Made by a program: the position numbers and the translations under genes. From the NCBI GenBank assembly GCA_021295935.1, contig JAGWBL010000007.1:1-14467 (forward strand): a DNA stretch of 14,467 bases. The letters run 5' to 3'. Shown here in pieces: positions 7,088-14,467 of the stretch. Position 1 is the stretch's first letter; each line of letters opens with the position of its first letter. The notes under the pieces were generated by a model. That model did not search any database. It was not told the DNA's origin and was given only the letters and a program-made list of their open reading frames with translations. The stretch is from Pseudomonadales bacterium. GTDB taxonomy: Bacteria > Pseudomonadota > Gammaproteobacteria > Pseudomonadales > Azotimanducaceae.

Positions 7088-10000
7088 TCATGCCAGCGCA
7101 CGACGTGCATTGGCGAAGAGACGCATCCAAGGTCCGTTCTCCGATCCGCGAATGGAGGGATCGATCCACGAGTTCTGAACTGTCCGAAACACTCGTTCCG
7201 GGTGCGGCATCATCACGAGATGTCGCCCGTCAAGAGAGATCATTCCCGCTGCTGACTCGATTGATCCATTGGGATTCTCGGGAAATAGTGTGGCCTCGGT
7301 TCCGTCTGCGTTCGCGTACTTCATGCACACGGTCTTCAACCTGCTGCCAGCTGGTGCATTCTCGGGCAGCTTGGCTCTACCTTCGCCATGGGCAATCGGA
7401 ACGGGAAGCTGGCTGCCGCTCATGCCGCCGAGCCAAGGCGAATCTACCTCTTCGATCCGCACTTGCACCGTGCGAGCTTCGAATCGATCCGATCGGTTCC
7501 TCACGAATCTCGGCCACCGGGACGTGCCCGGGATCAATTCCGTGAGCTGACTCATCATCTGGCAACCATTGCACACGCCCAAGCTCAAGGTATCCCGTCC
7601 GAAGAACTCCTCGAATTCAAGCCGCAGTCGTTCGTTGCAAAGAATGGTCTTCGCCCAACCTCCGCCTCCCCCGAGAACATCGCCGTAGGAAAATCCACCA
7701 CACGCCGCAAGTGCCTGGAATCCATTCAGGGACTCTCTCCTCTCCAACAGGTCTGACATGTGGACGTCCACCGCCTCGAATCCCGCCCTGTCGAACGCTG
7801 CTGCCATCTCGATCTGACCGTTGACTCCCTGTTCCCGCAGTATGGCAATGCGGGGCCGGGACAACGCCGTCGCCACGCTTGATTCTTCAGACTCGTGGTT
7901 CTCAAAGCTCAAGCTGAGTCTCAGCCTGTGCGAGGTCCGGTCGATCGCTGCGAACTCCTCGTCTGCACATTCCTCTGCATCTCGCTGCCTCTGCATCAAG
8001 TGGCTTGTCGTTGCCCACAACCGTTCTACAGCCGAGACCGGCTCCGAGTACAGAGTCTTGTCCCCGGCATCAATTCTCAACTCGGGATCGGCTTCCGACC
8101 CGGTCTTTCCGACCAGGAACGCACGGATACTTCCAAAGCGCTTCGCGTGCGCGACGAACTTTGCACCCTGGTCAGGGTGAATCTCGACGACAACACCGAT
8201 TTCCTCAGCGAACAGATCTTTGATCCACTGCTGCGAGGATTCGATGATCGCACCCTGTCTCGAGCTGATCGCCATCTCCGCCACGGTCGCGAAGAGCCCG
8301 CCATCTGATCGATCGTGCATACCCCCAACACAATCCAAGTCGTGACATGCCAGTTGAAATTCAAGAAGTTGCTTCAGCGCCGATGGATCGTCGACATCAG
8401 GGACAGTGTCTCCGAGTTGGTTCACGGTCTGGGCCAGAGCACTGCATCCAAGCCGCCGTTCACCGCTGCACTCGAGAAGGTACAGAAGTGATCCTTCCCA
8501 TTTAAACACCGGAGTGCGGTGCACGCGAACGTCCGGAACCGGAGCAAAGGCAGAGACGTTGAGGGAAACGGGCGAAATGCAGTTGTGCCTTCCCGACCGG
8601 TCATCCCAAGATGTCTGCATGGACAGGCTGTCTTTCCCTACTGGGATGGCTACACCCAGTGTCGGGCAGAGCTCCTTGCACACAGCCACCACGCTCTCAC
8701 GAAGCGCTTGATCCTCACCTTCCCAGCCAGCCGCGGCCATCCAGTTCGCCGACAGCACAACGCGTCCGAGGCCGCTCAATCGCGCGGTGCAGAGATTGGT
8801 CAAGGCTTCGGCCACTGCCATGCGCGCGGCTGCAGGCGGATTGACAGTGGCGATTGCGGGACGTTCCCCAACGGCCATCGCTTCGCCCTCGAAGGTCTCG
8901 AAGCCCGCCAAGGTGATTGCCACGTCGGCTGTGGGAACCTGCCACGGGCCGACCATCTGATCCCGCGCAACCAGACCCGTGATGCTGCGGTCTCCAATCG
9001 TGACCAAGAACTTCTTGGATCCAACTGCGGGAAAGCGAAACACCCGCGCGATCGCCTCCCGCATGGAGATTCCTTCGAACCTGATTGGCTCCGTCGTCCG
9101 ACATCCTGTCGTGTATGTCCGCGTCATCCGTGGGGGGCGTCCGAACAAGGTCGCGAGTTCCATGTCCACCACCGGTTGCCGTTGAGTCGGCAGCGTCACC
9201 CTGAGGCGGCCGTCATCGGTCGTTCTACCGATGATGGCGTGAGGACACCTCTCCCTTCTGCAGATCCGGTCGAACTCGAATTCAGATCCGGACTGGAGGG
9301 CCAGCACGTAACGTTCCTGCGCTTCGTTGCACCAGATCTCCATGGGCGACATTCCGGCATCGTCGTTCGGAACGGACTCCAAGTCGATGCGGCCACCGCA
9401 CCCCAAGTCCTTCAGCAATTCAGGAACGGCGTTCGACAATCCGCCTGCCCCGACGTCGTGAACAAGCAACAGAGGGTTCTCGTGCCTCAAGGAAGCGCAA
9501 GCATCCAGCACTTCCTGACAGCGTCGCTGCATCTCGGGGTTCTCTCGCTGAACGGAAGCGAAATCGAGCTCCTCCGCGGAATCACCTGCCCCCATGCTGG
9601 AAGCCGCCCCGCCGCCGAGACCGATGAGCATGCCTGGACCACCGAGGACCACGACGCTGGCGGGGTTCGTGACCTGGCAAGCGGCGATTTGCTCTTCGAA
9701 TATGGACCCCACACCACCCGCCAGCATGATCGGCTTGTGGTATCCCCACGTCGCCTGCACGCCCACAGCATGTTCAAACGTGCGCCAATAGCCTGCAAGC
9801 GCCGGACGGCCATATTCGTTGTTGAATGCTGCCGCCCCCAACGGCCCTTGCGTCATGATCTCGAACGGGGAGGCCAGCCGATCCGGAGGCTTCCGTTCCC
9901 GCTCCCACGGCTGAGGATCACCAGGGATGCGGACATGCGATGTGGTGAACCCCGTGAGTCCAGCTTTGGGCTTCGATCCTCGACCAACCGCCCCCTCGTC

Positions 10001-10972
10001 TCGGATATCGCCGCCGGACCACGTCGCGGCACCGGGGTAGGGAGAGATTGCCGTGGGGTGGTTATGCGTTTCCACGTTCATGAGCACATGGCACCTCCGC
10101 CTTTGCCTCGAATAGACATGCGATTCAAGGTCCGGGATCAGTCGAATCACGTCGCCACCCTCGATCACGGCAGCGTTGTCCGAGTAGGCGGAGAGTATGC
10201 CCTCTCCATTCACCGGGCGATAGGTGTGCGGAACCATCTGGAATAGCGATTCGTCACGAGTCTCCCCGTCTACCACCCACTTAGCGTTGAAGATCTTGTG
10301 CCTGCAGTGCTCCGAATTGGCTTGAGCGAACATCATGAGCTCCGCATCAGTAGGCTGTCTTCCCATGCTCGAAAAAGCCCCAGCCAAGTACTCGATCTCA
10401 TCGGAGTTCAGTGCAAGTCCCAGCGCCTCGTTGGCGGCGATGATGGCGTCACGCTGTGAGGATCCATCCATGACTTGCAGCGATCGAAGTTGCGGAGTCT
10501 CGAACTGCATACGAATCCGCTCTCGTTCCCGATCCGGAAAGATCGGTTCCTCGGTCATGCGGTCGTAAAGGAACGGAATGGCGCCCTTGACTCGGGGATG
10601 GATCCGCCAGCGAGTTCCACGCTCAACCCGAGCCACGGAGTCCAGACCGCAATTCCAGAGAATGTCTGTTGCCTTGCTGGACCATGGACTGATCGTCCCC
10701 TTTCTCGGAACGACCAACACCGATTCGGACCTCGAGACGCCTTGGGACCTCGGCTCCCCAGCTGTGTAGCCCAAGAGCGTGTCGGCAAGATCCGACTCCT
10801 GGGCGCTCGGTGCACGTTTCCATTCGATGACGTGGACATAGCGAGCGAAGAGTTGTCGTACGGGAACGCCACTCTCGCGTAGCCTTTCCCGCACTGCATT
10901 CAAGCGATGCTGCGAATGGCTTGGCGGTCCAGGCCGGAGTTCTACGAGCCTGACTGAGCTAGAACTGCCCAA
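7088..10972 (-). CDS. purL: Phosphoribosylformylglycinamidine synthase PurL, large single-chain form
   Basis: FGAM synthase: converts FGAR, glutamine and ATP to FGAM in purine synthesis. From TTG 10972 it has 1294 residues, essentially the E. coli length (1295). The N-terminal domain carries GTISPWSSKATDI. Two synthetase-like halves follow, with NSEHCRHKIFNA and VETHNHPTAISPYPGAATW. The C-terminal glutaminase holds GVCNGCQMM (nucleophile Cys1134) and MPHPE (His1257, Glu1259), so ammonia production should be intact. Start choice: the frame is open up to 11173, but that part lies antiparallel to no family sequence and overlaps tadA in another frame. Homology begins near VRLVELRPG, and TTG 10972 is the only common start codon just before it. 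It overlaps the tadA end by 14 bases, and no clear Shine-Dalgarno is seen, which suggests translational coupling. The stop is TGA. Confidence 0.96.
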   Translation of the reverse strand: MGSSSSVRLVELRPGPPSHSQHRLNAVRERLRESGVPVRQLFARYVHVIEWKRAPSAQESDLADTLLGYTAGEPRSQGVSRSESVLVVPRKGTISPWSSKATDILWNCGLDSVARVERGTRWRIHPRVKGAIPFLYDRMTEEPIFPDRERERIRMQFETPQLRSLQVMDGSSQRDAIIAANEALGLALNSDEIEYLAGAFSSMGRQPTDAELMMFAQANSEHCRHKIFNAKWVVDGETRDESLFQMVPHTYRPVNGEGILSAYSDNAAVIEGGDVIRLIPDLESHVYSRQRRRCHVLMNVETHNHPTAISPYPGAATWSGGDIRDEGAVGRGSKPKAGLTGFTTSHVRIPGDPQPWERERKPPDRLASPFEIMTQGPLGAAAFNNEYGRPALAGYWRTFEHAVGVQATWGYHKPIMLAGGVGSIFEEQIAACQVTNPASVVVLGGPGMLIGLGGGAASSMGAGDSAEELDFASVQRENPEMQRRCQEVLDACASLRHENPLLLVHDVGAGGLSNAVPELLKDLGCGGRIDLESVPNDDAGMSPMEIWCNEAQERYVLALQSGSEFEFDRICRRERCPHAIIGRTTDDGRLRVTLPTQRQPVVDMELATLFGRPPRMTRTYTTGCRTTEPIRFEGISMREAIARVFRFPAVGSKKFLVTIGDRSITGLVARDQMVGPWQVPTADVAITLAGFETFEGEAMAVGERPAIATVNPPAAARMAVAEALTNLCTARLSGLGRVVLSANWMAAAGWEGEDQALRESVVAVCKELCPTLGVAIPVGKDSLSMQTSWDDRSGRHNCISPVSLNVSAFAPVPDVRVHRTPVFKWEGSLLYLLECSGERRLGCSALAQTVNQLGDTVPDVDDPSALKQLLEFQLACHDLDCVGGMHDRSDGGLFATVAEMAISSRQGAIIESSQQWIKDLFAEEIGVVVEIHPDQGAKFVAHAKRFGSIRAFLVGKTGSEADPELRIDAGDKTLYSEPVSAVERLWATTSHLMQRQRDAEECADEEFAAIDRTSHRLRLSLSFENHESEESSVATALSRPRIAILREQGVNGQIEMAAAFDRAGFEAVDVHMSDLLERRESLNGFQALAACGGFSYGDVLGGGGGWAKTILCNERLRLEFEEFFGRDTLSLGVCNGCQMMSQLTELIPGTSRWPRFVRNRSDRFEARTVQVRIEEVDSPWLGGMSGSQLPVPIAHGEGRAKLPENAPAGSRLKTVCMKYANADGTEATLFPENPNGSIESAAGMISLDGRHLVMMPHPERVFRTVQNSWIDPSIRGSENGPWMRLFANARRALA

Positions 10973-11480
10973 GACGCCCAGCGCTTGGTTCCGCAACTGT
11001 GTCCGATCTGCGTTCCCGGAAGAACTCGAGAACCATTTCCGAGCATTCTGAAGCAAGGACTCCAGCCCGAATATCGAAACGGTGATTGAAGCTGGTCCAG
11101 TCTCCTTCAGCGGGCGGGACACGTCCAAACTCGGGATTGGGAGCTCCATAGACAAGTCGCGCGATGCGTGCATGCACCATGGCTCCGAAACACATCAAGC
11201 ACGGTGCGACCGTAACGAAGAGCGATGCGCCGACCAGCCGATAGTTGGCTATTGCCTGCGCAGCCGATCTCATGGCCACGATCTCCGCGTGAGCGGTGGG
11301 ATCGGAGCATGCAATCGATCGGTTGTAACCCGTCGACACCACACGATCGCCGACAACGACCACGGCGCCGATTGGCACTTCACTCGCCGCCCCTGCCAAC
11401 GCGGCCTGATCAAGAGCCGCACGCATGTAGCGTTCGTCACCTGTCTCGTGTTCGAAGCTTCCGATCGACGTAGAGGACAT
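10959..11480 (-). CDS. tadA: tRNA adenosine deaminase TadA, divergent
   Basis: Zinc deaminase expected to convert A34 to inosine in tRNA-Arg(ACG). 173 residues. The deaminase signature is present: HAE (64-66, zinc ligand His64 and proton-shuttle Glu66) and PCLMC (93-97, ligands Cys94 and Cys97). VPIGAVVVVGDRVVSTGYNR (35-54) and the C-terminal NHRFDIRAGVL...FFRERR are also family-like. Two usually conserved positions differ. The glutamate of T-L/V-E-P-C is alanine (TVAPC, 90-94). The segment matching E. coli FGARDAKTG reads YGAPNPEFG (111-119), placing Asn115 at the position of Asp108. The start is ATG 11480, since the 18 residues before MRAAL resemble the E. coli N-terminus; no adjacent ribosome site is seen. 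It lies 48 bases after the EF-G-like gene, and its TAG stop lies inside purL. tadA near purL and guaA is usual in Gammaproteobacteria. It could be a TadA paralogue. Confidence 0.9.
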   Translation of the reverse strand: MSSTSIGSFEHETGDERYMRAALDQAALAGAASEVPIGAVVVVGDRVVSTGYNRSIACSDPTAHAEIVAMRSAAQAIANYRLVGASLFVTVAPCLMCFGAMVHARIARLVYGAPNPEFGRVPPAEGDWTSFNHRFDIRAGVLASECSEMVLEFFRERRSDTVAEPSAGRLGQF

Positions 11481-11528
11481 AGTCGGCCGTGAACAGGAGT
11501 CTGCACGCCTCCCGCAGCACTCTTGGAA

Positions 11529-13556
11529 TCACTCCTCTTCCTGCGGCCGGAACTTGGAAACGAGTTCCTTTTGCAGTTCGGGCTGCACTCTCTCGTAGTG
11601 GCTAAACTCCATCGAGAAAGAACCTTCTCCTCCGGAGATGGAATTGAGCCTCGAATGATAGGACTGCATCTCGCGCAAGGGCGCCCTGCCTTCAACCACC
11701 GTGGTGCCGCCCATGACCGTGGAACCGCTCACCATGCCACCCATCGAGGAGAGATCTCCTGCAACATCTCCCATTCGATCGTTTGGCACTGAAACCTGCA
11801 CCGAAACCACGGGCTCCATGATGATCGCCCGTGCCTTGGCGATGGCATTCATGAACGCGCGCTTGCCCGCCTGCACGAACGCCACTTCCTTCGAATCCAC
11901 AGGATGGTGCTTTCCGTCATACACCGTCACTCGGATGTCCTGCATCTCGTGGCCCGAGATCGCCCCGCTGGCCATGACTTGACGCACGCCCTTCTCCACG
12001 GCGGGAATGAACTGCCCCGGGATGACGCCCCCGACCACCTGGTTCACGAATTCGAACCCGCTGCCGCGTTCGATCGGTTCGGCTCTCAGGAACACCTCGC
12101 CAAACTGGCCTGCCCCGCCCGTTTGCTTCTTGTGGCGGTGGTGTCCCTCCGATCGAGAAGTTATCGTCTCCCTGTAGGCGATTGCAGGAAACGAAGTCTC
12201 GATTGTCATGCCGTAGTGACTTGTGATGCGTTCCAGCACATCACGCAGATGGACCTCACCCATTCCACGAAGAACAGTCTCGTTCTGGGCGGCGACGTGC
12301 TCCACCCGAATGGACGGGTCTTCCAGCATTGCGGTTTGTAACGAGTCCGAGACTTTTTGCGCGTCGGCGTCGTTCTCGGTCCTCACCGCCAGGCCGTATG
12401 CCGGATTGGGCAAGCTGGTGGTCTCGACGCAGAGCCCGCTTTCGTCCCTCGCGTCCTGCAGCACGCAGTTGAAGGATGCTTCCGACGCCCGGGGCAATGC
12501 GCAGATGTCTCCCGCCACGACCGCCGGAACCTCGAGCTGGCTAGCACCGTTCAGTTTCAGTACGTGTCCAATCTTGGACGGTTTGCGCGCATCGTCAAAG
12601 TAGACCTGCCCTCCCGCGCGCATTGTTCCGCGATGCAATCGGACCGTTGCCAGCTGACCTCGGAACGGATCGATGCTGATCTTGAAGACGTGTGCAAGCA
12701 ACGCGCCGTCCGGATCGGGACTGATGCTGACAGATTCGCCTCCGGCCTTGAACCGAATGGGATTGCCTGCCGTCGGATCGGCCATGAACTCCTTGATCAC
12801 TCGCAGGAGTTCAGCAATTCCGACATCCGTTTCCGCAGAGGTGTAGCAGATGGGAATGACGTGCCCGTCACGAAGAGCGATGCCGAACGCGTCGTGGAGC
12901 TTGTCGTGGGGAAGTTCTCCCTCCTCCAGGTACAGCTCCATGAGCTCTTCGTCCATTTCGACAACTTGCTCGACTATTCGGATGTTGGCATCTTCAATGG
13001 CGTCATGCGTGGTTGCGGGACCCTCCGAGGATCCAAAGCAATCAACCACATCGTCGCGCCCGTACGAAGGAAGGTTGATAGGCATGCATTCGCTGCCGAG
13101 GATCTCACGCACCTGGGACGTCACCGCTCCCAGATCCACGCCTTCCGCATCGATTCGATTGACGACCACCATGCAACACAGCCTGCGCTCTCGTGCAGCG
13201 TTCAAGAGTTGCTGAGTCATGGCGTCCACGCCGCTCTGGGCGTTGATCACGAGTGCCGCAGTCTCCACGGCCGAAAGCACCGAAAGTGTCTTGCCGTAGA
13301 AATCACGCGCTCCGGGAGTGTCGATCACGTTGATGTGCACACCTTGATGATCGAAATGGCAAACGGTCGGACTGATGGAGTGCTGGGTGTTGCGCTCCCT
13401 GGTGTCTGTGTCGGACACTGTGGTTCCTGCCGCGATCGACCCCTTCGCGGTGATGCCTCCCGATGCAAACAGCATGGCCTCGGTCAGCAGCGTCTTGCCG
13501 GAACCGCTGCTTCCCAGCAACGCGATGTTGCGAATGTCACGGGTGGTGTAGGCCAT
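11529..13556 (-). CDS. Elongation factor G-like GTPase (EF-G paralogue)
   Basis: Translational GTPase of the EF-G superfamily, 675 residues, probably a paralogue of the main FusA. GTPase domain: P-loop GSSGSGKT (15-22) in place of GHVDHGKT; DTPG (79-82) followed by Ala83, where FusA has the catalytic histidine; NRID (133-136) for NKxD; TSA (239-241). The switch I signature RGITI is missing; the region reads RERNTQHSISPTV. Domain II lies at about 285-360, domain III at about 385-455, domain IV at about 456-575 with KKQTGGAGQFGEV, and domain V carries EPVVSVQVSVPNDRMGDVAGDL (split here: EPVVSV, 581-586, to GDL, 600-602). The usual RRG after GDL is replaced by SMGG. The start is ATG 13556 with AGGAGAG (13564-13570) seven bases upstream. 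It lies 51 bases after guaA and 48 before tadA. All five domains suggest ribosome binding, but canonical translocase activity is doubtful; its role is unknown. Confidence 0.88.
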   Translation of the reverse strand: MAYTTRDIRNIALLGSSGSGKTLLTEAMLFASGGITAKGSIAAGTTVSDTDTRERNTQHSISPTVCHFDHQGVHINVIDTPGARDFYGKTLSVLSAVETAALVINAQSGVDAMTQQLLNAARERRLCCMVVVNRIDAEGVDLGAVTSQVREILGSECMPINLPSYGRDDVVDCFGSSEGPATTHDAIEDANIRIVEQVVEMDEELMELYLEEGELPHDKLHDAFGIALRDGHVIPICYTSAETDVGIAELLRVIKEFMADPTAGNPIRFKAGGESVSISPDPDGALLAHVFKISIDPFRGQLATVRLHRGTMRAGGQVYFDDARKPSKIGHVLKLNGASQLEVPAVVAGDICALPRASEASFNCVLQDARDESGLCVETTSLPNPAYGLAVRTENDADAQKVSDSLQTAMLEDPSIRVEHVAAQNETVLRGMGEVHLRDVLERITSHYGMTIETSFPAIAYRETITSRSEGHHRHKKQTGGAGQFGEVFLRAEPIERGSGFEFVNQVVGGVIPGQFIPAVEKGVRQVMASGAISGHEMQDIRVTVYDGKHHPVDSKEVAFVQAGKRAFMNAIAKARAIIMEPVVSVQVSVPNDRMGDVAGDLSSMGGMVSGSTVMGGTTVVEGRAPLREMQSYHSRLNSISGGEGSFSMEFSHYERVQPELQKELVSKFRPQEEE

Positions 13557-13607
13557 TCAAGGACTCTCCTGCAGGCGGCACATGGCGACCGGGTGTCGCG
13601 GTTGCAA

Positions 13608-14467
13608 TTATTCCCACTCGATGGTCGCCGGAGGCTTGCTCGATACATCCAGCAGAACCCTTGACAGTCCCGGCACTTCGTTCAGGATTCTCGTGGCGAT
13701 GCTCTTCAGGAGCGCCCAGGGGAGTTCAGCTGTGGCCGCGGTCATGAAGTCCCCTGTCTCGACCGCGCGCAAGCTGATCACGGGGCCGTAACGGCGAGTG
13801 TCGCCGGTCACTCCCACACTGTTGACAGGCAGGAGCACGGCGAAGGCCTGCCCGATCCGTCCGTACCAATCGTGCTTGCGAAGTTCCTCGATTAAGTTGG
13901 CATCCGATTCCCTGAGCATTTCAAGCCCTTCCTTCCGCACCTCGCCCACGACCTGAACTCCCAGACCCGGGCCGGGGAACGGATGACGAGTGAGCAAGTC
14001 GTCGGGCAGTCCGAGCGACTTGCCGAGCTCCCGCACTTCATCCTTGAACAGGTCGCGAAGGGGTTCCAAGAGCTTGAGGCCGAGGCGTGCCGGCAGTCCC
14101 CCCACGTTGTGGTGGGACTTGATGACGTGGGACTTTCCGAATCTCGTCGCGGCGGATTCCACGACATCAGGATAGATGGTACCCTGAGCGAGCCAAGACA
14201 TTTCCGCGTGCTGCCGAGCGTAATCTTCAAACACTTCGATGAATGCCGCACCGATCAGTTTCCGCTTGCGCTCAGGATCGATTGCGCCCTGAAGTCGATT
14301 GAGGAACTACTCGGAGGCGTCTATGCACTCGAGCCTCATGCGCCCGGGAAACAATTCCGAATCGAAGAAGGACTCGACCTCGGTTCGCTCGTTCTTTCGC
14401 AACAGTCCGTTGTCCACGAAGACGCATGTGAGATGATCGCCGATGGCCCTTGCGAGCAGGGCGGCTA
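13608..14467 (-). pseudogene. guaA: GMP synthase (glutamine-hydrolysing) GuaA, 3' part, interrupted by TAG
   Basis: GMP synthase aminates XMP to GMP using glutamine and ATP. The window contains only the 3' part. It enters just after where the SGGVDS ATP-pyrophosphatase loop should be, reading AALLARAIGDHLTCVFVDNG, and runs to KPPATIEWE and TAA (13608-13610). KSHHNVGGLP, PFPGPGLGV and the C-terminal dimerisation domain are all present and well conserved. Homology continues in one frame throughout, except that codon 14307-14309 is TAG, between DASE and FLNRLQGAIDPERKRK. The part after the stop is open from a GTG at 14234, but that codon lies mid-domain and is not a plausible gene start. TAG is a normal stop for corB and tadA here, so recoding is unlikely. 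GuaA is important for de novo GMP synthesis, so a sequencing error or a very recent mutation is the simplest reading. First gene of the minus-strand row. Confidence 0.88.
14307..14309 (-). other. In-frame amber codon within guaA
   Basis: TAG where family members have a sense codon, at the junction DASE / FLNRL. Many relatives have a charged or polar residue here; a single change from CAG, GAG or AAG would suffice. No frameshift accompanies it, and both flanks align with GuaA in the same frame. Confidence 0.85.

Noticed and set aside
8519..10246. Long plus-strand open frame of 575 codons
   Set aside because: It lies wholly antisense to purL, has no family-like motifs, and is explained by the codon composition of the opposite strand.
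10973..11173. Upstream extension of the purL frame inside tadA
   Set aside because: It adds 67 residues with no PurL homology and overlaps the conserved tadA reading frame; the family length fits a start at 10972.
12357..13664. Long plus-strand open frame of 435 codons
   Set aside because: It is antisense to the EF-G-like gene and the guaA end, and resembles no protein family.
13608..14234. A separate gene starting at GTG 14234
   Set aside because: That codon lies in the middle of conserved GuaA sequence that continues upstream past the TAG; it is not a true gene start.
14307..14309. Genetic-code change or programmed recoding at TAG
   Set aside because: TAG serves as the normal terminator of corB and tadA, and no recoding structure was evident; error or mutation is simpler.

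Overview
The window looks like an ordinary stretch of chromosome from a moderately GC-rich gammaproteobacterium, probably an uncultured lineage. Two gene groups support this. ffh lies beside a divergent corB/yfjD-type gene, and guaA, tadA and purL follow each other on one strand, as at the corresponding loci of Escherichia and Pseudomonas. LeuA is of the long, Pseudomonas/actinobacterial type. This placement comes from remembered gene order and protein similarity; no search was run.

Layout: ffh (SRP GTPase, minus strand) and corB (CNNM/CBS membrane protein, plus strand) diverge from a 352-base regulatory gap. After corB comes a 765-base stretch with no intact gene. It contains a relic of a hicB-type antitoxin with a good ribosome binding site and two frame breaks, then a strong hairpin facing the end of leuA. 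From 3808 to the right edge all genes are on the minus strand. In transcription order they are guaA (entering from the right edge, with an in-frame TAG), an EF-G-like GTPase, a divergent tadA, purL (start overlapping the tadA end), purT and leuA (behind a hairpin-rich leader). Gaps from guaA to purT are 72 bases or less, so these may be co-transcribed; leuA is set apart by about 270-320 bases.

Function: purT, purL and guaA are purine biosynthesis enzymes (GAR to FGAR, FGAR to FGAM, XMP to GMP). TadA and the EF-G-like protein belong to translation, Ffh to protein targeting, LeuA to leucine synthesis, and CorB to membrane ion homeostasis.

No mobile element, CRISPR array, tRNA or rRNA was recognised, and I see no complete novel system. 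The points most worth a second look are the decayed hicB, the amber codon in guaA, the EF-G paralogue lacking the catalytic histidine, and a TadA with altered residues at usually conserved positions.
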